A stretch of 15,638 nt of DNA from an uncultured Clostridia bacterium (lineage in GTDB: Bacteria > Bacillota > Clostridia > TANB77 > CAG-508), in the NCBI GenBank assembly GCA_934130355.1, contig CAKOXV010000025.1, positions 1 through 15,638 of the forward strand, given 5' to 3'. Below, one piece after another: positions 7,175 to 14,952 of the stretch. The position numbers and the translations under genes are program-made. Below the pieces are notes generated by a model, which ran no database searches, had not been told where the DNA came from, and worked only from the letters and a program-made list of their open reading frames with translations. Within the stretch, counting starts at the first letter, position 1. Each line of letters starts with the position of its first letter.

Positions 7175-7906
7175 TTACTTACTTTTGGCATATTCAAATT
7201 TTATTACTCCTGTATATTTAGGTATTGTTATTTTTTCTTTTAGTGAATCTGATGTTTCAACTTTTACATCTAAAAATCTATCTTCTTTTAAATAATCTAT
7301 GTATCCCGCAAATCTGCATACTGCCATTAATGCTTCTGGAAATCCTATTGCTTTAATAACAAAAGGTGCTGCTATCTTTTCTCCATTAACCATAACAACA
7401 TTTCCTTCACACTCTATTGAGGATGTTGATATTATTCTTTGACCATTAATTGATATTGCTTCTGCTCCTACATTTTTCAATTCATTTACTATTCTCATTA
7501 AATCTGTATCATGAACTATTAGTTCATTAGGATCTGTTAACAAATTACTTAATGAAACTTTTTGATTATCATTTACAGTAATAACAATTCCACTTCCTGT
7601 TACTTCTGAAAGTCCTAATACCTTATTTTCTTCTTTAATACTGTTTTCTAATTGTTCTAATTCTGTATTGTTTTGTGTTGAATTTGTTCTCTCTGTCTCT
7701 AATTGTTTTTCCATCTGTTCAAGTTCATTATATAGATTATCATACTTTTCTTTTGCCTTAAGAACCGCATCTCTTAATTCATTTTCCTTAGCATTTGTGC
7801 TAAGTGCTGTTCCTGTTTTATTTACTGTCTTTATTTGTATAACAATACCTAATGTCAAAGCAAAACACATTAGTCCTAAAACTAAACTTATTGTTTTTTT
7901 GTTCAT
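7175..7906 (-). CDS. DUF881 family membrane-anchored protein, first copy (YlxW-like)
   Basis: This 243-residue protein has the same layout as its neighbour: a signal-anchor helix (about 5-25), a charged coiled coil (about 35-97) and a DUF881 domain starting near VTGSGIVITVNDNQ. Shared landmarks are NELKNVGAEAISINGQRI and IKAIGFPEALMAV. The tandem pair appears to be an old duplication, since B. subtilis has the same arrangement (ylxW-ylxX). The ATG follows AAGGAG at good spacing, and the gap to ftsQ is 26 bp, so the two are probably cotranscribed. Confidence 0.9.
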   Translation of the reverse strand: MNKKTISLVLGLMCFALTLGIVIQIKTVNKTGTALSTNAKENELRDAVLKAKEKYDNLYNELEQMEKQLETERTNSTQNNTELEQLENSIKEENKVLGLSEVTGSGIVITVNDNQKVSLSNLLTDPNELIVHDTDLMRIVNELKNVGAEAISINGQRIISTSSIECEGNVVMVNGEKIAAPFVIKAIGFPEALMAVCRFAGYIDYLKEDRFLDVKVETSDSLKEKITIPKYTGVIKFEYAKSK

Positions 7907-7932
7907 TTTGTATATCTCCTTATTTTATAATT

Positions 7933-8739
7933 TTATTCTGCACTAAAATATGGTGAGAATCCTTCATTAAAATTTCCATTAACATACATTGTTCCTTTGT
8001 TTCCTGTTTCTTGCTTTAAAATTGCATTCACATAATACATTCTATTTTTTAAGTCTGAAGCATCTCCCAAGTTTATTATTATTCCCTCATTTTCTAGACC
8101 TACTATATATTCACCTTCTACTTGTATTTGAGTTATTTTATCTGCAATTTCTATTTTTTTGAATTGTTCTCTTATTTGTAGTACATTTTCCATTTTATCT
8201 AAGTCTTTTTCACTTAACCTATGTGATTTTTCCGCTTCTTCTTTTGTTATGCTCATTCCAATTATTACAGGTACTTCTATTTTATCTGTTGCATATTCTA
8301 AAATGTAACCTTGTTCATCTATGTAAATATATCCTTCTGTTTCTAATTTAATTTGAAATTGCTTTTGACGTTCTTTCACATCTATCTCTATTTTGTTAGG
8401 ATATGCTTTTTTTATTTGAGCATCTTCTATATATCCATTTTGTTTCAATCTTACTTTTATGACTATTCCTAGTTTTGAAAATATGTTGTCCCCTTTTTTT
8501 ATTTCTGCCAATTGTCGTATTTGTTCAGTTGTTAATTGTTTATTTCCTTTGATAGTTATTTCTTGTATAGCAAAGTTTGGAGCATTTAATAAATATGCAC
8601 TAATTCCCCCAAGCACTAATAATATCACTATTAATGTTAATGTTGCTTTTCTTTTTCTTCTTTTTTTGTGTTCAATTTCTCTCTGTTTGTTGATTTTTCC
8701 AGAATTTTTTGCCTTTTTAGTTGCCATATTTATAATCAC
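7933..8739 (-). CDS. ftsQ: Cell division protein FtsQ/DivIB
   Basis: FtsQ/DivIB is a bitopic division protein that, with FtsL and FtsB-like partners, links the cytoplasmic ring to septal wall synthesis. The sequence has a very basic cytoplasmic N-terminus (HKKRRKRK), one membrane helix (about 33-51), and then the POTRA domain beginning FAIQEITIKGNKQLTTEQI. The beta domain follows, with YIYIDEQGYILEY and VPVIIGM. Length (268) is normal. The start is ambiguous. GTG at 8737-8739 sits only two bases after GAGG, while the in-frame ATG at 8725-8727 sits 14 bases after it; the latter would give 264 residues. Upstream it is separated from murA by repeat copy 2. It opens the ftsQ-DUF881-DUF881-sbp-ftsA-ftsZ run. 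Confidence 0.93.
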   Translation of the reverse strand: MIINMATKKAKNSGKINKQREIEHKKRRKRKATLTLIVILLVLGGISAYLLNAPNFAIQEITIKGNKQLTTEQIRQLAEIKKGDNIFSKLGIVIKVRLKQNGYIEDAQIKKAYPNKIEIDVKERQKQFQIKLETEGYIYIDEQGYILEYATDKIEVPVIIGMSITKEEAEKSHRLSEKDLDKMENVLQIREQFKKIEIADKITQIQVEGEYIVGLENEGIIINLGDASDLKNRMYYVNAILKQETGNKGTMYVNGNFNEGFSPYFSAE

Positions 8740-8845
8740 TTCCTCTCTTGTATAATAGTCCTTTTGTATTTTATCATATTTGATACATTTTTTTCCATAG
8801 TTTTAAGAAAAAATTTTAAAATAAAAATTACTTACTTAGTCCAAA

Positions 8846-9215
8846 ATTTGAAAATACATCTTGTTATAATATGCTTATGAGCACTGCTAGTACTATACAT
8901 ATATATTGAATAATGGAAAATTTTGTGCATCTAAACTTGAGTATAGAAAATCTTAAAGTACAATACGAGGAATGCTCACGTCAAAAATGAATATATTACT
9001 ATGGAATAAGGCAAAGACCCCCGACGAAGACCCCAGCTATGTTTTTGCCATGGAATAGTAATATATTCATTTTTGGACTAAATGAGAGAGGCTCGGGTTG
9101 TACTTTTAGATTTTATATGAAAGTTTAGCTTGTCCAAAATTTGAAATGTTTTCAATATATATGTATAGTACCGGCAGTGCTCATAATCCTATTACACTAG
9201 GATGTATTTTCAAAT
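8846..9215. repeat. 370-bp imperfect palindromic element, copy 2 (complete)
   Basis: The stretch between ftsQ and murA folds back on itself over almost its whole length. The ends are identical inverted repeats of 15 bp (ATTTGAAAATACATC, 8846-8860, against 9201-9215). Further matching blocks are TTATGAGCACTGC (8875-8887) against 9173-9185, GTACTATACATATATATTG (8890-8908) against its complement in the right arm, and TAAACTT and AAAGTACAA against theirs. The inner 21-bp arms are 8982-9002 and 9055-9075. The segment 8965-9170 is shared with copy 1. There is no open reading frame worth calling and no clear target-site duplication. It may be a MITE-like element, an invertible DNA switch, or a structured RNA gene; I recognise no known family. 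Confidence 0.88.
8982..9075. repeat. Inner inverted-repeat module of copy 2, centre reversed
   Basis: Bases 8982-9002 and 9055-9075 are perfect 21-bp inverted repeats around a 52-bp centre (9003-9054). The reverse complement of this centre matches the copy 1 centre (72-123) at 50 of 52 positions, while the outer flanks of the two copies align in the same direction. The arms differ from copy 1 at one base pair, changed on both sides so that pairing is kept. Confidence 0.92.
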
Positions 9216-9227
9216 CACTAATTAGTA

Positions 9228-9287
9228 ACAATAAAATAAACATGTAGAAGAAAATAATGTTAACATCTATTTTCTATCTACATGTTT
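9228..9287 (-). terminator. Terminator after murA
   Basis: Bases 9238-9256 pair with 9268-9287: 19 pairs with a single bulged base at 9276 and an 11-nt loop (9257-9267). On the minus strand it follows directly after the murA stop and is trailed by ATTTTATTG. On the plus strand it is followed by TTTAATAAATTTT, so it could work both ways. It would separate murA transcription from ftsQ and insulate the repeat element. Confidence 0.75.
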
Positions 9288-9288
9288 T

Positions 9289-10530
9289 TTAATAAATTTT
9301 AGCACCAAGTTTTCTTAATTTATCCTCAATTTTCTCATATCCCCTTAGTATATAATGTATATTATCAATTTGAGTAGTTCCTTTTGCAACTAGTGCCTCT
9401 AGTATAATTGCAGCTCCGCCCCTTAAATCATTTGCTACAACATTTGCTCCTTGAATTCTCTTAGTTCCTTTAATTATTGCAGTTCTTCCTTCAACTTTAA
9501 TTTTGGCTCCCATTCTATTTAATTCTTGTGTATATTTGTATCTACTTTCAAATATGTTTTCTGTAATAATTGATGTTCCTTTTGCAGTACTTAATAATGC
9601 TCCAAAAATTGATTGCATATCTGTTGGAAATCCTGGATATGGCATTGTTTTTATATCAACAGCTTTTATTCTTTTTGGTGCATCTATTTGTATAGAATTT
9701 TTTTCTATTGTTAATTTACAATTTGCTTCTTCTAACTTATTTAATACTGGTTCTATATGTTGTGGATTTGCATTTGTGATTTTTACTTTTCCACCTGTTA
9801 TAGCGCCAGCTACTAAATATGTCCCTGCTTCTATTCTATCTGGCATTATATTATAACTTACTTCAGAAAGTTTTTTTACTCCTGTTACTTCTACTCTTCC
9901 TGTTCCTGCTCCCTTTATTTTAGCTCCTGCTTTATTTAAATATTTTATTAAATCTTCTATTTCCGGTTCTCTTGCCGCATTTGTAATAATTGTCGTTCCT
10001 TCTCCTAGACATGCACCAAGTATAATGTTTTCTGTCGCTCCTACACTTGGAAAATCCAAGTTTATTTGTGTTCCAATTATTTTTTCTACATCACAAACTA
10101 TTTCTCCATATTCTTCTTTTATATTTACTCCTAATTTTTCAAATCCTTTTAAATGTAGATCTATTGGTCTTGAGCCAATATCACATCCTCCAGGACATGA
10201 GAATCTTGCTTTATGATATTTTCCAATTAAAGCTCCTGCTAAAATCACTGATGAACGCATTTGTCTCATAAGATTATCAGGTATCTCATATATATGTACT
10301 TTGCTTGTATCAATTATTATTTTGTTACGTTTTTTAGTAACTTTTCCTCCAATCTCTTTTATTATTTCAAACATTGTTTGAACATCTTGTATTTCCGGAA
10401 CATTATATAGTGTTGTTTTTCCTGCATTTAATACTGTTGCTGCTATTATTGGTAATGCTGCGTTTTTAGAACCTGAAATTCTTACTTCTCCTTCTAACCT
10501 TTTTCCCCCTTCAATTATAAATTTTGACAT
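9289..10530 (-). CDS. murA: UDP-N-acetylglucosamine 1-carboxyvinyltransferase MurA
   Basis: MurA transfers enolpyruvate from PEP to UDP-GlcNAc, the first committed step of peptidoglycan synthesis, in the cytoplasm. The protein (413 residues from the chosen start) has SGSKNAALPIIAA with the conserved Lys22 and Asn23. The catalytic loop SCPGGCDIGSRPIDLHLKGF has the fosfomycin-target cysteine at about 116. Later motifs are ATENIILGACLGEGTT, MPDRIEAGTYLVAGAITGG and YPGFPTDMQSIFGALLS, all family landmarks. The frame is open to an ATG at 10551, but AGAGGTGA sits just before the ATG at 10528-10530, so the later start is preferred. It lies upstream of ftsQ, an order seen in Clostridia, but a terminator and the palindromic element now intervene. 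Confidence 0.97.
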   Translation of the reverse strand: MSKFIIEGGKRLEGEVRISGSKNAALPIIAATVLNAGKTTLYNVPEIQDVQTMFEIIKEIGGKVTKKRNKIIIDTSKVHIYEIPDNLMRQMRSSVILAGALIGKYHKARFSCPGGCDIGSRPIDLHLKGFEKLGVNIKEEYGEIVCDVEKIIGTQINLDFPSVGATENIILGACLGEGTTIITNAAREPEIEDLIKYLNKAGAKIKGAGTGRVEVTGVKKLSEVSYNIMPDRIEAGTYLVAGAITGGKVKITNANPQHIEPVLNKLEEANCKLTIEKNSIQIDAPKRIKAVDIKTMPYPGFPTDMQSIFGALLSTAKGTSIITENIFESRYKYTQELNRMGAKIKVEGRTAIIKGTKRIQGANVVANDLRGGAAIILEALVAKGTTQIDNIHYILRGYEKIEDKLRKLGAKIY

Positions 10531-10605
10531 TTTCTCACCTCTTTTTTTCATTATGCTATATTTTATGTAATTTGTGCATTAAGTGTGAGTTTTTAAAATT
10601 TTCTG

Positions 10606-11157
10606 TTAATTATATAATTGATATTTTCCATTTTGATATAATATTTGACTTCCTTCTTTAAGCTTATCTAATATCTCTAGTGGAAATTTAGTTTCTTCAA
10701 AACATTCTCCATCATTTTTAGTAGAATTTATTAGCCATAATGTGTTTTCAGTTCTTTCAACAAATTCATATAAATTTCCTTCTATTCTATTTTTTTGCAT
10801 TTCATCTTCTTGCTCTTTTAATATTTTTTGATACAAATTAGAAATTTCCATCTGTACTTTTTGAGTTGTATCTTTATCTAATATGTACTTGTTTTGAACT
10901 TTTCTCAAGACACTATTTATTTCTACTTCTTCTGAGATTTCGTTCTTATTAACTTCTATTATCTCATGATTTAAATTTTTTCCTATAACACATAAATTGT
11001 AGAAATTTTCTTTTTGAGAATTTTCTGAATATACAAAATACATCATTCCTTTTTCTTCTGTCAATCTTGCATAATCATTTAATATCTTTTCTCTTTCAAT
11101 AAGCATTTTATCTCTATAACTTGTAATTAGTTCAATTTTTTCATTGATATTATCCAA
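10606..11157 (-). CDS. Hypothetical protein, coiled-coil N-terminus
   Basis: I do not recognise this 183-residue protein with confidence. The first 35 residues (KIELITSYRDKMLIEREKIL onward) and a stretch around 105-125 look like coiled coil; both are rich in Glu and Lys. The C-terminal 45 residues (ENTLWLINS, then FPLEILDKLKEGSQILYQNG) resemble the small beta domain of DUF3006-type proteins, but only weakly. No signal peptide or membrane segment is seen, so it should be cytoplasmic. The start is TTG at 11155-11157, eight bases after AAGGAG. It is 23 bp downstream of the broken nuclease gene and 75 bp upstream of murA, probably in one transcript. Confidence 0.75.
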   Translation of the reverse strand: MDNINEKIELITSYRDKMLIEREKILNDYARLTEEKGMMYFVYSENSQKENFYNLCVIGKNLNHEIIEVNKNEISEEVEINSVLRKVQNKYILDKDTTQKVQMEISNLYQKILKEQEDEMQKNRIEGNLYEFVERTENTLWLINSTKNDGECFEETKFPLEILDKLKEGSQILYQNGKYQLYN

Positions 11158-11180
11158 TATTTTTTCTCCTTATCATATTG

Positions 11181-11952
11181 TTATTTTTCTAAACTATTTT
11201 CTCCTGTTTTATAATCTATATGAATATTAGGTTGAACATTATATACATACACATTAAATTCTACACCATTTCCACCGTCTTCTACAGAATATGCTTCCAT
11301 TTGAACTCCGGCTTGCAACAAGGTTATTTCCTTCAAAATTTGGTGTGACTCTGTACAAAACATGATTGTTTTGATTGTTTTTTTGTTTTAAATATTCTGC
11401 TACTTGATTTTCAAATGGTAACATTCCTTCCACATTCATATACCTTGTACCTGTGATTAAATTTAATTTATTATCATTTTCTCCGGCTAATTGCCATCCT
11501 ATCAAATGACAACGATTATATATATAATCCCCATCAATTAATCCAGCATATTTTTTCTGCTTCCATCCTGTTGGTTTTACAGATGTAATTCCTTCTCTTT
11601 TTTCATCACTTGCTGGCATAATTTCTTTACATATATTAGCATAAGCTACTCCACATCTTCCTAATATATCTAATTCAGAATATTTTTCGAATGCTTTTGT
11701 TGTATAATCTTTTTCATCAAAATATGGAATATTATTATTGATAATTACATAAGGTTCACCTGTATATTCTGGAATATCACTTAAATTGTAATAAGATGTT
11801 GCTGTATTTTCAATTTTTGCGGTAGTTTGTTTATTTAAATTTTGAGCAAATTCCGGAAAGAAATAGCTTATTCCTAAAATTATTATTAATAATATTATTT
11901 TAACAATTTGTTCTTTTGAACTTTTAATTTTTTTATTTGTTTTCCTAGACAT
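11181..11952 (-). pseudogene. DNA/RNA non-specific endonuclease, frameshifted
   Basis: The encoded protein is a membrane-anchored or secreted nuclease of the DNA/RNA non-specific endonuclease (beta-beta-alpha metal) family, related to competence nucleases such as EndA. The first frame has a basic N-terminus, a membrane anchor (about 17-34) and the core YNRCHLIGWQLAGENDNKL with the catalytic His149, then LITGTRYMNVEGMLPFENQV. After about residue 214 the frame breaks. The expected C-terminus (GVQMEAYSVEDGGNG, then FNVYVYNVQPNIHIDYKTGE) continues in another frame to a stop at 11181. One extra base in the run at 11308-11311 explains it; removing it gives 256 residues. As read, translation ends in 18 unrelated residues. 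It could be a real mutation, slippage, or an assembly error. The ATG follows GGGGAG. Confidence 0.85.
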
Positions 11953-11985
11953 ATCTTCTCCCCTTCTCGTTTTATCGATATGCCT

Positions 11986-11994
11986 AGTATATCA
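11986..11994 (-). promoter_or_regulatory. Candidate extended -10 promoter of the nuclease operon
   Basis: On the minus strand TGATATACT (TG-N-TATACT) lies about 34 bases before the nuclease ATG. The -35 region is only a weak TACAAA. Its position in the divergent gap between the nuclease and the plus-strand membrane gene supports a promoter here. Confidence 0.4.
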
Positions 11995-12039
11995 TATAAA
12001 TTAATTTTTTTGTAGAATTAAGTAATATTTATTTGCATT

Positions 12040-12067
12040 TTGAAAAAAGTTATAGTAAAATTATTGT
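12040..12067 (+). promoter_or_regulatory. Weak candidate promoter for the plus-strand membrane gene
   Basis: TTGAAA (12040-12045) is followed after 16 bases by TATTGT (12062-12067), about 20 bases before the ATG. An alternative is TTGCAT (12033-12038), 17 bases, TAAAAT (12056-12061). Neither is strong. The gene stands alone on this strand, so a promoter must lie in this 135-bp gap. Confidence 0.3.
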
Positions 12068-12087
12068 ATTAAAAGTGAGGTTTATAT

Positions 12088-12912
12088 ATGGTTGAACAAG
12101 CAACATATAAAGAAAAGAAAAAACTTAAAGTATTAGGAATTAATTTGTGGGAACTTTTGTCATATTTTATAATTTACAGCATTGCTGGTTATTTTATAGA
12201 AACATTTTTTGCTTTAATCAGATATGGTGTTCTTGAAAGTAGACAAAGTTTTTTATATGGCCCTTTTTGTAGTATATACGGATTAGGTGCTGTTATAATG
12301 GTTGTATTTTTACAATATTTTAATAAAAATTGGGCAACTCTATTTGCTGGCGGTTTTATAATTGGTTCAATAACAGAATATCTAGCAAGTTTAATTGGTG
12401 AATTGTTTTTACATGTAAAATGGTGGGATTATTCAAATATGCCTTTTAATATTAATGGTAGAATTTGTTTTTCTTATTCTATGTTTTGGGGAATTTTAGC
12501 AATATTATTAATGAAAGTTGTTCACCCACATATAAGAAAATTTATGGCATATCTTTTGAAAAAAACTTCTACCCAATTCATAAAACAACTAATATTATTA
12601 GTTACAATTTTTCTAATTATTGACTGTGCAATTACTGCATATGCTATTAATTTATTTACAATACGTATTGTTGCTGAAAATAATTTAGATGTTAAAAATA
12701 AAGATTTTATGATATATCTTAATAATCAACTTAGTAAAAATACTTCTTCTAAAAAAGCTAGAGATTTTTTATTTAATGATACTATAATGTTAAAAACTTA
12801 TCCTAATTTAAAAGTTCAAGAAGTTGATGGTACTATCATATATTTTAAAGATTTATTGCCAGACATTAAACCATATTACTTAAAGTTTGGTGATAAAGAT
12901 TCTTATAAATAA
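12088..12912 (+). CDS. Putative ABC transporter permease family membrane protein (CmpB-like)
   Basis: This 274-residue integral membrane protein matches the family annotated 'putative ABC transporter permease' (Pfam ABC_trans_CmpB). Marks are YSIAGYFIETFFA after the first helix, FLYGPFCSIYGLGAV, GSITEYLASLIGELFLHVKWWDYS, and NINGRICFSYSMFWGILA. Hydrophobic segments lie at about 21-43, 55-78, 86-105, 131-147 and 166-190, followed by a soluble, charged C-terminal tail of about 80 residues. Transport has not, to my knowledge, been shown for this family, and no ATPase gene is nearby. The ATG at 12088 follows GAGG by seven bases. It is the only convincing plus-strand gene and is convergent with the transketolase genes. 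Confidence 0.85.
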   Translation: MVEQATYKEKKKLKVLGINLWELLSYFIIYSIAGYFIETFFALIRYGVLESRQSFLYGPFCSIYGLGAVIMVVFLQYFNKNWATLFAGGFIIGSITEYLASLIGELFLHVKWWDYSNMPFNINGRICFSYSMFWGILAILLMKVVHPHIRKFMAYLLKKTSTQFIKQLILLVTIFLIIDCAITAYAINLFTIRIVAENNLDVKNKDFMIYLNNQLSKNTSSKKARDFLFNDTIMLKTYPNLKVQEVDGTIIYFKDLLPDIKPYYLKFGDKDSYK

Positions 12913-12915
12913 ATA

Positions 12916-12958
12916 AAAAATTAATATATAGCTAATCAATAACTATATATTAATTTTT
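12916..12958. terminator. Bidirectional terminator between convergent genes
   Basis: A perfect 16-bp stem (AAAAATTAATATATAG at 12916-12931 with 12943-12958) encloses an 11-nt loop. It starts three bases after the plus-strand stop and ends five bases before the stop of the transketolase C-terminal gene. The A-run and T-run at the two stem ends give U-tracts in both directions. Confidence 0.85.
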
Positions 12959-12963
12959 TTATT

Positions 12964-13896
12964 TTAAATGATTTCTTCAACTTTAGAAATAATGTTTTCT
13001 ACATTTAATCCATATTTTTCTTTTACTTCTGTTGCAGAACCTGACTCTGTAAATACATCTTCTACTCCAATATATCTTATTGGTGCATGATTTGGCTTTT
13101 GAGCAAGTATTTCTGCAATTGCTCCACCTAATCCACCTATAATAGAATGGTTTTCTATTGTTACAATTCCTTTTACTTGATAAGCAAGTTTATTTATCAA
13201 ATCAATATCTAAAGGTTTTACAGAAAAAATATTTATAAGTTTTCCATTATATCCTTTTTGCTTTAAAGCTTCAAAACTTTTATATGCAATATTTGCTGAT
13301 GTTCCTTCATATATTAGAGCGAAATCATCTCCATTATCTTCTATGACATTTGCTTTTCCAATTTGAGCTGTTGTTTCAAATTCTACATCTGGAACATTAT
13401 CTCTTGCAACTCTTATATAAACAGGTCCATTATAATCTATTGCGATTTTTATAGCTTCTTTCATTTCTTTTTCATTTGATGGAACAAGAACTTTAACATT
13501 TGGAATTGATCTAACTAATGTCAAATCTTCATTTGCATGATGTGATGCGCCATCTTTTCCATTATCCATTCCAGCATAAGTTCCAATCATTTTTACATTA
13601 AGATTAGCATAAGCAGCCTGACGCAATTGTGTCCATGCAGTTCCTGCTACAAAAATTGCAAAATTTACGTAAAAAGGTATTTGCCCCTCTTCAGCAAGCC
13701 CTGCAGCAATTGACATTGCACTTCCTTCTGCTATTCCTGTTTCTACAAATCTTTTGGGAAATGTCTTTTCAAATTCTATCGTTTTTGTTGATTTTGCTAG
13801 GTCACTATCTATAACATATATCCTATTGTCTTTTTCAGCAAATTCGCATAAAAATTCACCTATTTTGTCTCTTAAACAAATCATTTTTTGCTCCAT
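12964..13896 (-). CDS. Transketolase, C-terminal subunit
   Basis: This is the pyrimidine-binding plus C-terminal half of a split transketolase, which moves two-carbon units between sugar phosphates in the non-oxidative pentose phosphate pathway. The 310-residue protein has RFVETGIAEGSAMSIAAGLA with the catalytic Glu57 that activates the thiamine ring. It also has TYAGMDNGKDGASHHANEDL and VLVPSNEKEMKEAI, and a C-terminal domain with IENHSIIGGLGGAIAEIL. Its ATG directly abuts the TAA of the N-terminal gene with no base between; the ribosome site AGAGGTG lies inside the end of that gene, so translation should be coupled and the two subunits made in equal amounts. A DXS-like role is unlikely given the gene pair. 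Confidence 0.94.
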   Translation of the reverse strand: MEQKMICLRDKIGEFLCEFAEKDNRIYVIDSDLAKSTKTIEFEKTFPKRFVETGIAEGSAMSIAAGLAEEGQIPFYVNFAIFVAGTAWTQLRQAAYANLNVKMIGTYAGMDNGKDGASHHANEDLTLVRSIPNVKVLVPSNEKEMKEAIKIAIDYNGPVYIRVARDNVPDVEFETTAQIGKANVIEDNGDDFALIYEGTSANIAYKSFEALKQKGYNGKLINIFSVKPLDIDLINKLAYQVKGIVTIENHSIIGGLGGAIAEILAQKPNHAPIRYIGVEDVFTESGSATEVKEKYGLNVENIISKVEEII

Positions 13897-14709
13897 TTAT
13901 TTCACCTCTGCTTTCTCTAAGTCTTGCATAGCTATTTTGTATTCTTCATCACTTATTAGACCTGTATGCCATTTAGGATTATTTTCCATATAAGATATTC
14001 CTTTTCCTTTTACAGTATTGCTTATAATTGCAACAGGCTTATCTTTTACTTGTTTTGCCTCATCTAGTGCTTTTATAACTTGTTCCATATCATTTCCATC
14101 TATTACTATTGTGTGGAAATTAAAAGCCTTAATTTTGTCTTCTAATGGTTCTAGGTTCATACTTTCATTGACATCACTATAAGATGATAGTTTATTATAA
14201 TCTATTACTAAGATTAAATTGTTTAATTTATAATGTGCAGCTTGTAAAAGAGATTCCCAAATTTGGCCTTCTTGCATTTCTCCATCTCCAACAATTGCAT
14301 ACACATGATGCTCGTCTCCTTTATTTTTCTTTGCTATAGCCATCCCAACAGCCATTGATAATCCTTGTCCTAATAATCCTGTCGTTGCATCTACTTCAGG
14401 AATTGTTCCTGTATATGGATGTCCTTGAAGTCGTGAGTTTATTTTTCTAAATGTTTGCATTTCTTCATCTTTTACAATTCCTTTAGAATTTAAAACAGCA
14501 TATTGAGCTGCAACTGCATGCCCTTTTGATAATACAACTCTACTCCTTTGTTCTGAATTAAAGTCTACATCTGTTTCATATATTGCTGTAAGCATATCTA
14601 TTACTGATAGTGCTCCTCCCGGATGTCCAGCTTTTGCAAAATATATTAAGTCAATTATTCTTTTTCTGTTTTCTAATGCTAGTTTTTTTAATTTTTCTAT
14701 GTCTGCCAT
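13897..14709 (-). CDS. Transketolase, N-terminal subunit
   Basis: This is the diphosphate-binding half of the split transketolase. The 270-residue protein shows AKAGHPGGALSVIDML (His29), SKGHAVAAQYA (His64), LQGHPYTGTIPEVDATTGLLG and the thiamine diphosphate/metal motif GDGEMQEGQIWES starting at residue 141, with the paired Asn at 172 (DYNKLSSYSD). All expected cofactor residues are present. The ATG follows AAAGGAG. A good housekeeping promoter lies at 14773-14802. It works only as a complex with the following gene product. Confidence 0.95.
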   Translation of the reverse strand: MADIEKLKKLALENRKRIIDLIYFAKAGHPGGALSVIDMLTAIYETDVDFNSEQRSRVVLSKGHAVAAQYAVLNSKGIVKDEEMQTFRKINSRLQGHPYTGTIPEVDATTGLLGQGLSMAVGMAIAKKNKGDEHHVYAIVGDGEMQEGQIWESLLQAAHYKLNNLILVIDYNKLSSYSDVNESMNLEPLEDKIKAFNFHTIVIDGNDMEQVIKALDEAKQVKDKPVAIISNTVKGKGISYMENNPKWHTGLISDEEYKIAMQDLEKAEVK

Positions 14710-14772
14710 TTATATCTGCTCCTTTCATTTTCTATGCCTTAATTTTTTCTTTTCATTATATAAATTTTCTAC

Positions 14773-14802
14773 ATTATATCACTTCACTATAAAATATATC
14801 AA
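14773..14802 (-). promoter_or_regulatory. Housekeeping-type promoter of the transketolase operon
   Basis: On the minus strand TTGATA (14797-14802) is followed after 18 bases by a perfect TATAAT (14773-14778), about 64 bases before the ATG. Confidence 0.6.
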
Positions 14803-14830
14803 GTTTTAATTTTAATCTTTTAGGCTAATA

Positions 14831-14861
14831 CAAAAATGATAGATAATTTCTTATCTATCAT
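14831..14861 (-). terminator. Second hairpin downstream of the rRNA/tRNA unit
   Basis: Bases 14836-14846 pair perfectly with 14851-14861 (11 bp) with loop TTTC. Read on the minus strand it runs into TTTTTG. It lies about 90 bp after the main tRNA terminator and upstream of the transketolase promoter, so it may act as a back-up stop for the heavily transcribed rRNA unit. Confidence 0.5.
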
Positions 14862-14952
14862 TCACATATTTTTACCATTTTTTCACATCCTTTATAAAAA
14901 TTATACTATACTCATAATGAAAAGAATAGCGAACATATTGTGAAATTTTTAT

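Noticed and set aside
8459..8755. 98-codon plus-strand open frame opposite ftsQ, and similar long frames opposite ftsA, sigE and murA
   Set aside because: They are antisense shadows of well-supported genes, with hydrophobic low-complexity translations and no ribosome sites.
9011..9040. Similarity of the repeat centre (AAAGACCCC, GACGAAGACCCC) to a conserved 23S rRNA segment
   Set aside because: Only about a dozen bases agree from memory and the context does not continue; probably coincidence.
8846..9215. Integron attC site or CRISPR array
   Set aside because: No GTTRRRY/RYYYAAC boxes, no integrase gene, and no regularly spaced direct repeats; the structure is one long palindrome.
8837..9225. 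Target-site duplication around copy 2 (TTAGT on both sides)
   Set aside because: The two short matches are at unequal distances from the element ends and are expected by chance in AT-rich DNA.
9289..10551. MurA starting at the ATG at 10551
   Set aside because: AGAGGTGA sits immediately before the ATG at 10530, whose product begins like other MurA proteins.
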